From assembly GCA_017521025.1 (NCBI GenBank), contig JAFXEB010000024.1, positions 60,526 to 124,525 of the forward strand: a stretch of 64,000 nucleotides of DNA, in the 5' to 3' direction. The notes under the pieces are model-generated. The model was not told the DNA's origin. It saw nothing but the letters and a program-made list of their open reading frames with translations, and made no database searches. Source of the stretch: Clostridia bacterium (GTDB taxonomy: Bacteria; Bacillota; Clostridia; Oscillospirales; CAG-382). The translations under genes and the position numbers were made by a program. Shown in pieces: positions 17,554 to 25,708 of this stretch (position 1 is the first letter of the stretch; every line of letters starts with the position of its first letter).

Positions 17554-18249
17554 TTACAGCTCGTTGTTAACGTTTTCCTGCCTTGAAACGCTTATCTCAA
17601 GGTTGCTGTTGCGGCAACGTATAGCGTCTATAAATTCCTTTTCTATGCCTGCGTTTTTAAGCGTTACGTTGTAGGTAAGCTTGAAAAGACTGCCCATGTT
17701 GGTAGTCTTTACTCTTACGAGCTCACTGGCGGAAGTATATTTGCTCATTATCTCATCAAATACCTCTACGTAGTTTATGTCTTCGGGAATGGTAACGGTA
17801 AGTGTTTTGTAAAGACTGTCCTTTTTTCTTGAACCGAAGTTTATAAGCGAGTAAAGAATGTATGCCAAGGTCATAATGACGGTAAAAAGAACTGCATAGC
17901 CCAGATACCCGATACCGATTATCAGACCTGCCGCCATAGCGAGGAAAAGAATGCCTATTTCCTTTGCTGTGCCCGGCACGGAACGGAAACGCACAAGGCT
18001 GAACGCACCTGCAACCGCAACGCCGATGCCTATGTTCTGGTTCACTGCCATAATAACAACACAGACTACCGCAGGTAAGAGGGCAAGTGTGATAACAAAG
18101 CCTCTTGAATAGCGGGTCTTGAACATATACGCCATAGCTATAAGTAAACCTACCAGCAGCGCACAGCCCATACACAGCAAGAAATCCTTGATATCTATAA
18201 CCAACACGCCCTCGTGGTCAAATATACCTTTAAACAGTTTGTTAAGCAT
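17554..18249 (-). CDS. DUF4956 membrane protein
   Basis: A 231-residue protein with about four hydrophobic segments in residues 20-150. The conserved stretch GIGVAVAGAFSLVRFRSVPGTAKEIG lies in the membrane part and is the hallmark of DUF4956. A cytoplasmic C-terminal domain (VTIPEDINYVEVFDEIM ... NLEISVSRQE) follows. Its start overlaps the end of the VTC-domain gene by eight bases. DUF4956 proteins are commonly coded beside VTC-domain polyphosphate polymerase-like proteins; the function is unknown, possibly an ion or polymer channel partner (inference). Confidence 0.9.
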   Translation of the reverse strand: MLNKLFKGIFDHEGVLVIDIKDFLLCMGCALLVGLLIAMAYMFKTRYSRGFVITLALLPAVVCVVIMAVNQNIGIGVAVAGAFSLVRFRSVPGTAKEIGILFLAMAAGLIIGIGYLGYAVLFTVIMTLAYILYSLINFGSRKKDSLYKTLTVTIPEDINYVEVFDEIMSKYTSASELVRVKTTNMGSLFKLTYNVTLKNAGIEKEFIDAIRCRNSNLEISVSRQENVNNEL

Positions 18250-18961
18250 ACAAAAATCCTCCTTTTATCTCGGGAAATATCGTGTTTCTGTAGTAGTTGC
18301 CGTACTTTGAAAACGAGGTCTTGAAAACTCCAAGCTCGGTAAGCACCTTAGTCATCCATAAGGGTATGCCGCCCGACGTCTTTATTTCCATCATCGTTTG
18401 CCCGTCCTCAAGCAGTGCCTCGCCCCATGGGTCCTCGCTTAACAGCATATCTTCTTTCCGGCACAGAATATTTTCATCAAAGGTTACCCTGAAATCACTT
18501 CCGTTTTTATCGTAATAAGCCTCTCTTTCATAGCTCAGAAAGACCGAGGGTTTAAGAGTGCCATAGTGTTTGATAAAATAATCAATTTCATTTGATATCT
18601 GACAAGGCTCCTTTGGATAACGGCCCGTGGCTATCCACTCCATGGCCTCGTTCTCGGGCAGTGTCAGCCTGCGCTTGTAAACAACGTGCTTGTATTTCTT
18701 TTTTATCTCAACAAAAACCGTAGAATTACCGTCGGTTTTGCAGTAGCTTCTTATCCTTAGCTTTTCTTTAAACACGGGCTTTTCTATCGAGCGCCTGATA
18801 AGCAGATAGCTGTCCGTGTCATAATAAATATTGCGGATGGTGGTTCTTCCGTATTTGTCAAGCTCCATATACGGAGCAATAGCACTCAGAATGGCAGCCT
18901 TTTGTTTAGCGTTTATAAGATACTTTATTTCGCATCTTTTGAAAACGGCCTGATAATTCAT
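18242..18961 (-). CDS. VTC-domain (polyphosphate polymerase-like) protein
   Basis: A 239-residue protein of the CYTH-like tunnel fold. Seen are the early FKRCEIKYLI, IRNIYYDTDSYLLIRRSIEKP, KEKLRIRSY and VFVEIKKKYKHVVYKRR, the basic and acidic residues that line the phosphate/metal tunnel, and a late MMEIKTSGGIPLWM. Eukaryotic Vtc4 makes polyphosphate from ATP; the bacterial versions are mostly uncharacterised. ATG at 18961 follows a strong GGAGGTG. First gene of the operon with DUF4956 and the beta-helix protein. Catalysis is inferred from conserved residues only. Confidence 0.9.
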   Translation of the reverse strand: MNYQAVFKRCEIKYLINAKQKAAILSAIAPYMELDKYGRTTIRNIYYDTDSYLLIRRSIEKPVFKEKLRIRSYCKTDGNSTVFVEIKKKYKHVVYKRRLTLPENEAMEWIATGRYPKEPCQISNEIDYFIKHYGTLKPSVFLSYEREAYYDKNGSDFRVTFDENILCRKEDMLLSEDPWGEALLEDGQTMMEIKTSGGIPLWMTKVLTELGVFKTSFSKYGNYYRNTIFPEIKGGFLYA

Positions 18962-19024
18962 TGATATTTCACCTCCGTGTTCGGGAGCGTTTTGCTTTTA
19001 TGCAAAGAATATATCACCCGATAA

Positions 19025-19039
19025 TTAAGCTCTGCTTAA
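19025..19039. promoter_or_regulatory. Perfect 6-3-6 palindrome upstream of the VTC operon
   Basis: TTAAGC-TCT-GCTTAA, about 65 bp before the VTC gene start and close to the expected promoter zone. It could be an operator; no regulator can be assigned. Confidence 0.35.
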
Positions 19040-19067
19040 AAGTGAACAAAAAATAATAAATTGTAGC

Positions 19068-19111
19068 AAAAAAATTGACCTTTACACCCAAAATGAAGGT
19101 GTAAAGGTCAA
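19068..19111 (-). terminator. Intrinsic terminator after ylmC
   Basis: On the minus strand a 14-bp perfect stem (19111-19098 with 19088-19075) is followed by seven T. It ends the spoIVA-ylmC unit. Confidence 0.93.
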
Positions 19112-19117
19112 GGAGAG

Positions 19118-19369
19118 CTACGGGCAACTAAGCTCTGCTATTCGTACGAGTATCGCATCGTCGCCTATTCGCTCTATGTTTTGCCACGGAATAATTATCG
19201 GATGCTTGGCAGATGTAAAGGAAAGGCACTTTCCGCTCTTCGGAACTAAAATCCTGAGTATTCTGCCGCTATTCAAGTCTATTTCTATGTCTGCTATGTA
19301 TCCCAGCCGTGTGCCGTTGCAGACGTTTATTACCTCTTTATCTTTGAGCTTTGAATATCTGACCGTCAT
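19118..19369 (-). CDS. ylmC: PRC-barrel sporulation protein, YlmC/YmxH family
   Basis: An 83-residue protein beginning YSKLKDKEVINVCNGTRLGY with LGYIADIEIDLNSGRI, the standard YlmC/YmxH pattern of a single PRC-barrel. These proteins are conserved in spore formers and expressed during sporulation; the molecular role is unclear. It starts three bases after the spoIVA stop, so the two are one unit, followed by a strong terminator. The C-terminal WQNIERIGDDAILVRI segment is also typical. Confidence 0.9.
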   Translation of the reverse strand: MTVRYSKLKDKEVINVCNGTRLGYIADIEIDLNSGRILRILVPKSGKCLSFTSAKHPIIIPWQNIERIGDDAILVRIAELSCP

Positions 19370-19372
19370 AGC

Positions 19373-20848
19373 TTAAAGTAAAATACAGATAAGTCCGCCG
19401 CTACCCTCGTTGATTATCCTTTGCAGGGTCTCGGCAAGCTTGCTTTGGGCGTCCTCGGGCATGTGTGCCAGCTTTGCGGACAGCCCTTCCTCGATAAGCT
19501 CGTACAGTGTCTTTCCAAACATATTGGTTTCCCAAAGCTTTGCAGGGTCCTCCTCAAATTCTTTGAGCATAAATCTTACGAGCTCCTCGGATTGTGTCTC
19601 GCTTCCTACCATAGGATTTACCTCTGTTTTTATGTCTGCTCTTATCATATGAATGGAAGGGGCGGATGCTTTGAGCTTCACTCCGTATCCGCCGGGCTGC
19701 TTTACCAATTCCGGCTCTTCCAGAGTCAGATCCTCCTTGTCAGGGGTAACTATCCCGTATCCCGTTTCCTTTACAGCCTCAAGTGCAGACTTGATCTTGT
19801 CATAGCTTTTCTTTACTGCCGAAAGCTCTGTTACGGTTTTTGCAAGGCTTCTGTCGTCGTGGATGTCAAAGCCTCCCATCTCCCCTAATATGCTGTAAAA
19901 CAGCTTGTCGGGCAAGGCTATATCTATTCTACCGCAGCCGTCGCCTAAGGAAAGAGAGGTAACAGAAGCACCGATAACCTCGTCATCGGCGTCAGAGGCG
20001 GCAAAAGCCTCCTTGACCTCGCCGACGGTCTTGACCTTTGCGGCGGCGCTCCGTATGAAGCTACGGATGCGCTTTTTCAGCGGATGCTGAGGCTCAAGTA
20101 TGTCGGTCCACGCCGGCGTATATATTTTCAGCTCCTTAACGGGAAAGCAATAGAGCATAGAGCTGAGTATTTGTTTTATATCGTCCTCGTCCATCTCCGT
20201 ACAGTTCATAACAAGCACGGGACGTCCGTACCGTTCTTCCAGCTCAGCAGAGAGCCGTTTTGCCTCTTCGCTTTTTGGATAAGCTGAATTCAGTACTATC
20301 ACAAAGGGCTTTCCTATAGCGGTAAGCTCCTTTGCTATTCTTCTCTCTGCCTCAACATAGTTTTCTCTGGGGATATCGCTCACCGTTCCGTCGGTGGTCA
20401 CCATAACACCAACAGTCGAATGCTCGGCGATCACCTTGTATGTGCCCGTTTCAGCAGCATCCTCGAAGGCCACAGGCTCCTTGGACCAAGGCGTCATAAC
20501 CATCCTCGGCTCGCCGTTTTCCGTGTGCCCTAAAGCGCCGTTTACCATATAGCCTACACAGTCTACCATTTTTATTCTGAAGCTTATGCCGTCTTCAAGC
20601 TGTACTGTTACGGCCTCCTCGGGTATGAATTTTGGCTCCGTTGTCATAACGGTTCTGCCCGAGGCAGATTGTGGCATCTCGTCTCTCGCCCTTGCCTTGG
20701 TTGATGCGCTTTCGATATTGGGTAGCACCAGCGTCTCCATAACTTGCTTTATAAAGGTCGATTTGCCCGTGCGGACGGGACCGACAACGCCTATATAGAT
20801 GTCTCCGCCTGTGCGTTCCGCTATATCCTTATAGATATTGCTTTTCAT
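19373..20848 (-). CDS. spoIVA: Stage IV sporulation protein A (spore coat ATPase)
   Basis: Cytoskeletal ATPase that polymerises on the forespore surface and forms the coat basement layer. The 491-residue protein begins MKSNIYKDIAERTGGDIYIG with Walker A GPVRTGKST. It continues with MVDCVGYMVNGALGHTENGE and the conserved C-terminal half ending SGGLICILL, close to the B. subtilis protein in length. ATG at 20848 is chosen for GGAGG ten bases before; an upstream extension has no ribosome site. Transcription in B. subtilis uses SigE; no convincing SigE promoter could be read here. Co-transcribed with ylmC. Confidence 0.97.
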   Translation of the reverse strand: MKSNIYKDIAERTGGDIYIGVVGPVRTGKSTFIKQVMETLVLPNIESASTKARARDEMPQSASGRTVMTTEPKFIPEEAVTVQLEDGISFRIKMVDCVGYMVNGALGHTENGEPRMVMTPWSKEPVAFEDAAETGTYKVIAEHSTVGVMVTTDGTVSDIPRENYVEAERRIAKELTAIGKPFVIVLNSAYPKSEEAKRLSAELEERYGRPVLVMNCTEMDEDDIKQILSSMLYCFPVKELKIYTPAWTDILEPQHPLKKRIRSFIRSAAAKVKTVGEVKEAFAASDADDEVIGASVTSLSLGDGCGRIDIALPDKLFYSILGEMGGFDIHDDRSLAKTVTELSAVKKSYDKIKSALEAVKETGYGIVTPDKEDLTLEEPELVKQPGGYGVKLKASAPSIHMIRADIKTEVNPMVGSETQSEELVRFMLKEFEEDPAKLWETNMFGKTLYELIEEGLSAKLAHMPEDAQSKLAETLQRIINEGSGGLICILL

Positions 20849-20968
20849 AGCGTGTTTCCTCCGAAAAATGCTTTTTTGTTTTATGAATATGCTATTTTTT
20901 CTTTCCATAGAACCCATACGCAAAAATCAGGGGAGAGGCTTTGTGCGGTGTGCACAGTTTCTTACTCG

Positions 20969-20983
20969 TTTCGCTGTGCGAAA
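20969..20983. promoter_or_regulatory. Perfect 6-3-6 palindrome upstream of the C39/dockerin gene
   Basis: TTTCGC-TGT-GCGAAA, 23 bp before the -35 of the promoter at 21007. It could be an operator or a small hairpin; no regulator is assigned. Confidence 0.3.
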
Positions 20984-21006
20984 TAACCGAAAATCAGTTG
21001 TTGTTA

Positions 21007-21035
21007 TTGACAAAAATCAAATAATCTTATATGAT
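21007..21035 (+). promoter_or_regulatory. SigA-type promoter of the C39/dockerin protein gene
   Basis: TTGACA (21007-21012), 17-bp spacer, TATGAT (21030-21035), about 42 bp before the ATG. Confidence 0.8.
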
Positions 21036-21077
21036 AACCATAGTTAAATATTAAAAACAAATTAATAGGAGAAGGTT

Positions 21078-22973
21078 ATGAAAACGAGAATGCTTAAGTT
21101 TTTGGCATTGCTTCTTGTTGTTTGCTTTGCTGTAGGCGCCGTGCCTATGGTAGCAAATCAGGAGGCATCTGCCGCTTTGACTGTAAACATTGATTCCATT
21201 AACGGCTCCAAGGCTGTCAGCGGTAGCTATATCTGGACAACGGGCACGTTTAATGCAACTTATTGGGTTGCGATAAGTGCGCAGTATGTATCCTACAACG
21301 TATACACCGTAAAGGCGATATACAATTCAGGTGACACTAAGAGTATCACCGTAAGCGGCAGCGATATATTGCTGGTTGTACACATGGATCATGCTCAGTA
21401 CAGCAATGCGGTACAGATCGCTTTGGGTGACGTACTTACCCTTTATAATATGGATCTGTCCTCGGGTACCTGCAGTAACGGCTATGTTCGTGTTTCCTCT
21501 TCCTTCGGCTTGACAATATCTGAGGCTTCCGGTCTTAAGATAGATTACAGCACTAAGGTAATAAGCGGCCTCGGCGTCGGCAGTACTGTTGCTGCACTCA
21601 AGACCCATATATGCGAAGCAACGGACGAGCTTGTGGTGAAAAACACAAGCGGCGTCACCGTCAGCGGCAATGCCGTTATCGGTACAGGCTATACTGTGCA
21701 GAGTGCATCCAGCGGTGCATATAAGCTTGAGGTCTCCGGCGATCTGAACGGAGATACTACCTGCGACTCAACAGACTATATGTTTATTACAAATGAGCTT
21801 ATTTCGGGCAGCAGTGGATACTCTGCCACGTCAGATGTAAACGGCGACGGCGATGTTACTTCTGCTGACATTGCAGCAATTAAAATGAAGGTAAAGGGGG
21901 CAGGCAATGTTATTATTGCTCCCATATCCGTTATTGCCAAAACGGAGCCTGAGGATATTGTTATTCCTAAGAGCACCCTTAACTATCATTCTGTAACCTA
22001 TAAGCTTTCCGATGTCAGCGGTACACACAGCGGTACTGCCATGTCCAACGGCAAGCTGACTCTTGCCTCCGGTAGCACCAGCGGTACCTTTACCACCAAT
22101 ACGCTCAACATCGGCACCTTCTCCAAGATGGTTGCTTCTTGGAATGCGGTTACCAACGGCGGTAAGGTAAGCCTTGCGGTTTCCTTTGAATTGACAACGG
22201 GCACCTGGTCCTCTTATCATAGCTGGGGTACGTGGTCAAGCACCTCCGGCGTCTCCGCAAGCGCTTCTCCCAGCACCACTCACGCTTCTGTAGACGTGGA
22301 TATTCTCTCTGTAAAGAGCGGATACACACCTACGGGTAACATCAAGGTAAGGCTTACTCTTACCCAGTACAACGGCGGCATACCTGTTGTCAGAAACTTC
22401 AGCATTGCAACTCCTCAGATGGCGGCAAAGCGTACGGTCAACACTTCTGCGCTTCCTACGTACTATCTCAATGACGTACCTATGCGTTCTCAGCTGGCTT
22501 CCGCCAACGGTTCTATAGGCAACATCATCTGCAGTCCTACCTCTACTGCTATGGCACTGGAGTATCTTGGCACAAAGGTAACGTCTCTTACCGCTGCTTA
22601 TGGGATCTACGATAACAATTGGCAGGCTTACGGCAACTGGGCATTTGCCTGTGCTTATGCAGGTGAAAAGGGCTACGTAGCATATCTCGATTTCTATGAC
22701 AGCGATATGCTCAAGTATGCACTGTCTCAGGGCTGTACCGTGGCTTGCTCTACCTCTCTTACCTCTGCAGGTCATATAGTTCTCGTAACGGGCTATAAGG
22801 TTGTTAACGGTGTTGAGTACTTTATTGTAAATGACCCCAACGTAAACCAGTACAACGTAGTACGCACCGATTATACACTTTCTTACTTTGAAAGCGTGTG
22901 GAGAAGGTCTGACAGAGGCGGCTTCGGTCTTGTTTACGTGTTCCAGGGCGTTGAGGACCTTAACCAAAGATAA
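21078..22973 (+). CDS. Secreted C39-like cysteine peptidase with internal dockerin-type module
   Basis: A 631-residue exported protein with a Sec signal (to about residue 32, ASA). Residues about 33-215 are beta-rich. Residues 221-274 form a dockerin-like pair of calcium loops (GDLNGDTTCDSTDYM and SDVNGDGDVTSADIA). A beta-sandwich part (about 300-445) follows, then a C-terminal papain-like C39_2 domain with Cys485 (CSPTSTAMALEYLG), His566 (GHIVLVTGY) and Asp586 (NDPN). The catalytic triad looks intact. Dockerins usually sit at a terminus and dock to cohesins; here it is internal and no cohesin is in the window. Expressed from its own promoter and closed by a terminator. Substrate unknown. Confidence 0.85.
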   Translation: MKTRMLKFLALLLVVCFAVGAVPMVANQEASAALTVNIDSINGSKAVSGSYIWTTGTFNATYWVAISAQYVSYNVYTVKAIYNSGDTKSITVSGSDILLVVHMDHAQYSNAVQIALGDVLTLYNMDLSSGTCSNGYVRVSSSFGLTISEASGLKIDYSTKVISGLGVGSTVAALKTHICEATDELVVKNTSGVTVSGNAVIGTGYTVQSASSGAYKLEVSGDLNGDTTCDSTDYMFITNELISGSSGYSATSDVNGDGDVTSADIAAIKMKVKGAGNVIIAPISVIAKTEPEDIVIPKSTLNYHSVTYKLSDVSGTHSGTAMSNGKLTLASGSTSGTFTTNTLNIGTFSKMVASWNAVTNGGKVSLAVSFELTTGTWSSYHSWGTWSSTSGVSASASPSTTHASVDVDILSVKSGYTPTGNIKVRLTLTQYNGGIPVVRNFSIATPQMAAKRTVNTSALPTYYLNDVPMRSQLASANGSIGNIICSPTSTAMALEYLGTKVTSLTAAYGIYDNNWQAYGNWAFACAYAGEKGYVAYLDFYDSDMLKYALSQGCTVACSTSLTSAGHIVLVTGYKVVNGVEYFIVNDPNVNQYNVVRTDYTLSYFESVWRRSDRGGFGLVYVFQGVEDLNQR

Positions 22974-23004
22974 AAGCATAGTCTTTACAAATCGGATATA
23001 TATT

Positions 23005-23040
23005 CGCCCCCGAGATTTTTCGGGGGCGTTCCTTTGTTTA
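23005..23040 (+). terminator. Intrinsic terminator after the C39/dockerin gene
   Basis: CGCCCCCGA (23005-23013) pairs with TCGGGGGCG (23020-23028), followed by TTCCTTTGTTTA. Confidence 0.88.
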
Positions 23041-23080
23041 TTTGCTGTTTAGTTATATGAATTATGCTTTTTCTCAAATG

Positions 23081-23116
23081 AAAACTCACCCCTTTTGTGT
23101 TAACAAAAAGGGTGAG
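23081..23116 (-). terminator. Intrinsic terminator of the RNHCP/membrane protein unit
   Basis: On the minus strand CTCACCC...GGGTGAG with inner TTTTGT/ACAAAA forms a long stem (23116 to 23085), followed by TTTTC. Confidence 0.8.
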
Positions 23117-23124
23117 GTGAGATA

Positions 23125-24183
23125 TTATTTGCCGAAAGAATCAAACGCTGCCGTCCATGCAGAGGTGGGGAGAAGGGTAGTGGAGTAGGGCGTCATTCTG
23201 TAGTCGCATTTGCTCCTCGGTACGTACGGGTTGCCGCTTATGCTGTAGTAAAGCTTGGTTCTTATACCGCCGTTCACCGTGAGGGAATTACAGGGAAAGG
23301 ATGAGGCGCAAACGGCGCTGTAGTATTTCTCCGCTTCCGCAGCAAAGCTTTTTGCTGTCTCCTCGCTGAGTATGTTTACCGTGTAATCAAGATATTTGCT
23401 TACACTGTTCTTGTTGCTCAATGAAAGCTTTTCGGTATATATACCGCTGTATTTGCAGACAACCTCAAAGTTCCCTTCGGGATACCGGCTCCTGATAGCA
23501 GAGGTAAGCCTGACCTCTGCATCGGCAGTGATCTTTTCAGAAAACATCTCGGTTACGGTGTCATCTATTCGGTCGCCACTGCAAATCAGTACTGCTGTGC
23601 TGTTTGTGCCTATGGCGGTTATATCACAGGCATACTTGTCTTCCCAGGGTATTTTGTACATGCCCGACACTGTTACGCCCTCAAGCTCGAAGCGTTCCGC
23701 AAGAAAGCCGTCTGCGCAGCTTTGTGCTTTCAGATATCCCCACGGGGTACCGCTTGCGCCTGCGCTCCAGAGGGTTGCCGCTATAACTAAAGCGGATGCG
23801 GCTATCGCTGTGGGTATACGTCCCTTGAAGGGCTTGTGCTCGCCCTTTATCAGGTATACTGCGGCACAGCCAAGAAGAGACACTCCCAAAGACCTTAATG
23901 CAACGGTCAGTGAATAGTCGCCGTATTTATCAATTAACGCCACGGGTTTTTCGCCTGCAAAGGTGAAAAGAAAACTAACCAAAAAGAACGAAATCGGGAT
24001 AAATACGGGCTTTTTTATAAACAATGCGGCGATCACGCTGATAATAAGCGTAGCTTGAAAGGTAGAGAGCAGTCCTGCTGCCGGTGAGGCGAGAAAGGCA
24101 CCCAATGTTGCGGCAAGCACCGATAACACTATCATTGTATTTGTGCTATCAAGCAGAGTTTTTATTTTGTTGTTATTTTTCAC
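23125..24183 (-). CDS. Hypothetical multi-pass membrane protein with extracytoplasmic domain
   Basis: About 352 residues. GTG at 24183 is chosen for GGAGG nine bases before; it overlaps the end of the RNHCP gene by 11 bases. A charged start (KNNNKIKTLL) is followed by about six hydrophobic segments in the first 160 residues. The C-terminal part (from about GTPWGYLKAQSCADGFLAER) is soluble, mixed alpha/beta and probably external, with a run of polar residues ending SAWTAAFDSFGK. I do not recognise a family. Placement after an RNHCP gene suggests coupling, but no function can be inferred. Confidence 0.7.
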   Translation of the reverse strand: MKNNNKIKTLLDSTNTMIVLSVLAATLGAFLASPAAGLLSTFQATLIISVIAALFIKKPVFIPISFFLVSFLFTFAGEKPVALIDKYGDYSLTVALRSLGVSLLGCAAVYLIKGEHKPFKGRIPTAIAASALVIAATLWSAGASGTPWGYLKAQSCADGFLAERFELEGVTVSGMYKIPWEDKYACDITAIGTNSTAVLICSGDRIDDTVTEMFSEKITADAEVRLTSAIRSRYPEGNFEVVCKYSGIYTEKLSLSNKNSVSKYLDYTVNILSEETAKSFAAEAEKYYSAVCASSFPCNSLTVNGGIRTKLYYSISGNPYVPRSKCDYRMTPYSTTLLPTSAWTAAFDSFGK

Positions 24184-24517
24184 GCCTTTTGCCCTCCGTA
24201 AAATCAGGGATGTTGTAGGGGTTTGTGTATTTGATGAGCAGATGTTGACTGTCATCGTCAGCAGATTTGTTTCTGCCCACCTTGCCGCAAACCGAGCATT
24301 TGTGGGTTATGATATAGCCCTTGGATGATGGCTCAACACCGATGGGATACATAATGCCCGTGCATTCACAGGCACGATCTCCCGGATTTATGTCTACGTG
24401 CAGAGAGGCAAGGCAAAAGGGACAGTGATTTCTTGATGAATACCCAAGGGGCTTGACCTCTTTGCCGCAGGCACGGCAAACAAAACCATTATCGTTTTTA
24501 GTGAACAACTTTGCCAT
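24173..24517 (-). CDS. RNHCP-domain zinc-ribbon protein
   Basis: A 114-residue protein with the name-giving motif SSRNHCPFCL and two further Cys pairs (CRACG at about residue 14, CSVCG at about 79), giving a small zinc-binding fold. The family is widespread in Firmicutes and of unknown function. It is the first gene of a two-gene minus-strand unit and is divergent from the DUF1385 gene. RNHCP proteins are sometimes placed near translation genes, as here. Confidence 0.88.
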   Translation of the reverse strand: MAKLFTKNDNGFVCRACGKEVKPLGYSSRNHCPFCLASLHVDINPGDRACECTGIMYPIGVEPSSKGYIITHKCSVCGKVGRNKSADDDSQHLLIKYTNPYNIPDFTEGKRREK

Positions 24518-24540
24518 TTTTTATACCTTTCAAAAAACGG

Positions 24541-24569
24541 TTGATTTTTTCATACAATTATATTATAAT
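24541..24569 (+). promoter_or_regulatory. SigA-type promoter of DUF1385-prmC
   Basis: TTGATT (24541-24546), 17-bp spacer, TATAAT (24564-24569), about 65 bp before the TTG start at 24635. Confidence 0.75.
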
Positions 24570-24634
24570 CGGTTATGTGTATATTATAATGCATTGTATT
24601 TGTTTTTGCAAGTGTTTTCAAAGGAGGTTTTACC

Positions 24635-25708
24635 TTGGCTAAAAAATGTAAAAATGCCTGTGCCAACCCCCGTTTGGGTACCGTAGGCGGTCAGGCTGTT
24701 CTCGAGGGCGTAATGATGAAGTCTAAAAACCGTATCGCCCTTACGGTCCGTAAGTACGAGAGCGATGAGCTTACCGTACATGCAAGAGACTATGTTGGCA
24801 TCAGACAAAAGCATAAGTGGCTGAATATCCCTATACTCCGTGGCGCAATCAACTTTGTTGAGATGCTTGTAATGTCTTTTTCTACACTTACAGAGTCTAC
24901 TGAAATGCTGGGGCTTGAGGAAGAAGAGCCCGGCAAGATAGAGAAAAAGCTGACCCAATGGTTTGGCAAATCCCTTATGAGCATCCTATCCTTCATCGCT
25001 GTAATTATCGGTGTCGGTCTTGCACTGCTTCTGTTTATGTATCTTCCTACACTTATTACGAATTTTATACAGAACGCCATAGGCTTTCCCGACGCTGTCA
25101 GAAGTATATTCGAGGGCTTCCTTAAGATAGGCATTTTCATTCTGTATATTTACCTTACATCTTTGTTGAAGGACATAAAGCGCACGTATCAGTATCACGG
25201 TGCAGAGCACAAGAGTATATTTTGCTATGAGAGCGGTGAGGAGCTCACGGTAGAAAACGTGAGAAAGCAAAGGAGATTTCATCCCCGTTGCGGCACCTCT
25301 TTCATATTTGTAGTTCTTATTATTTCCATTTTTGTTACAGCAGTGTTCTATTCTCTCGTTACATTTGAAAGCACATGGCTGCGTGTTGCCGCAAAGGTTC
25401 TTATGCTGCCCTTGCTTGTAGGTATAAGCTTTGAGTTTATAATGTATGCAGGCAAGCACGATAACGCCTTTACCCGTATACTTTCCGCTCCCGGTCTTTG
25501 GATGCAGAGGATCACTACTAGAGAGCCTGATGACGGAATGATAGAGGTAGCAATTATTTCGCTTAAGACGGCGCTTATAGAGGAGTTTCCCGATTTTGAG
25601 CCTCCGTTTGAGGCGGGATATGATATTCACGGCAAGATAAAAGATTTTAAAGGAGAAGCGGCGGATGAGGACGTTAGTGAAACCGTGTCCGCCGAGGAAG
25701 ATAGATAA
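24635..25708 (+). CDS. DUF1385 (YqhQ-like) membrane protein
   Basis: A 357-residue protein starting at TTG, fixed by AAAGGAGG eight bases before. It begins with a Cys/Lys stretch and GTVGGQAVLEGVMMKSKNRI, the DUF1385 signature. Conserved PILRGAINFVEML is followed by several TM helices (residues about 110-240) and QYHGAEHKSIFCYESG with HPRCGTSF between helices. It directly precedes and overlaps prmC by one base (TAATG), a gene order often seen in clostridia next to prfA. The function is not established; the conserved His/Cys between helices suggests a metal or catalytic role (inference). Confidence 0.92.
   Translation: MAKKCKNACANPRLGTVGGQAVLEGVMMKSKNRIALTVRKYESDELTVHARDYVGIRQKHKWLNIPILRGAINFVEMLVMSFSTLTESTEMLGLEEEEPGKIEKKLTQWFGKSLMSILSFIAVIIGVGLALLLFMYLPTLITNFIQNAIGFPDAVRSIFEGFLKIGIFILYIYLTSLLKDIKRTYQYHGAEHKSIFCYESGEELTVENVRKQRRFHPRCGTSFIFVVLIISIFVTAVFYSLVTFESTWLRVAAKVLMLPLLVGISFEFIMYAGKHDNAFTRILSAPGLWMQRITTREPDDGMIEVAIISLKTALIEEFPDFEPPFEAGYDIHGKIKDFKGEAADEDVSETVSAEEDR

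Noticed and set aside
20849..20960. SigE promoter of spoIVA
   Set aside because: Expected on biological grounds, but no pair of -35/-10 elements with correct spacing was convincing; a CATATT-like element lies too close to the ribosome site.
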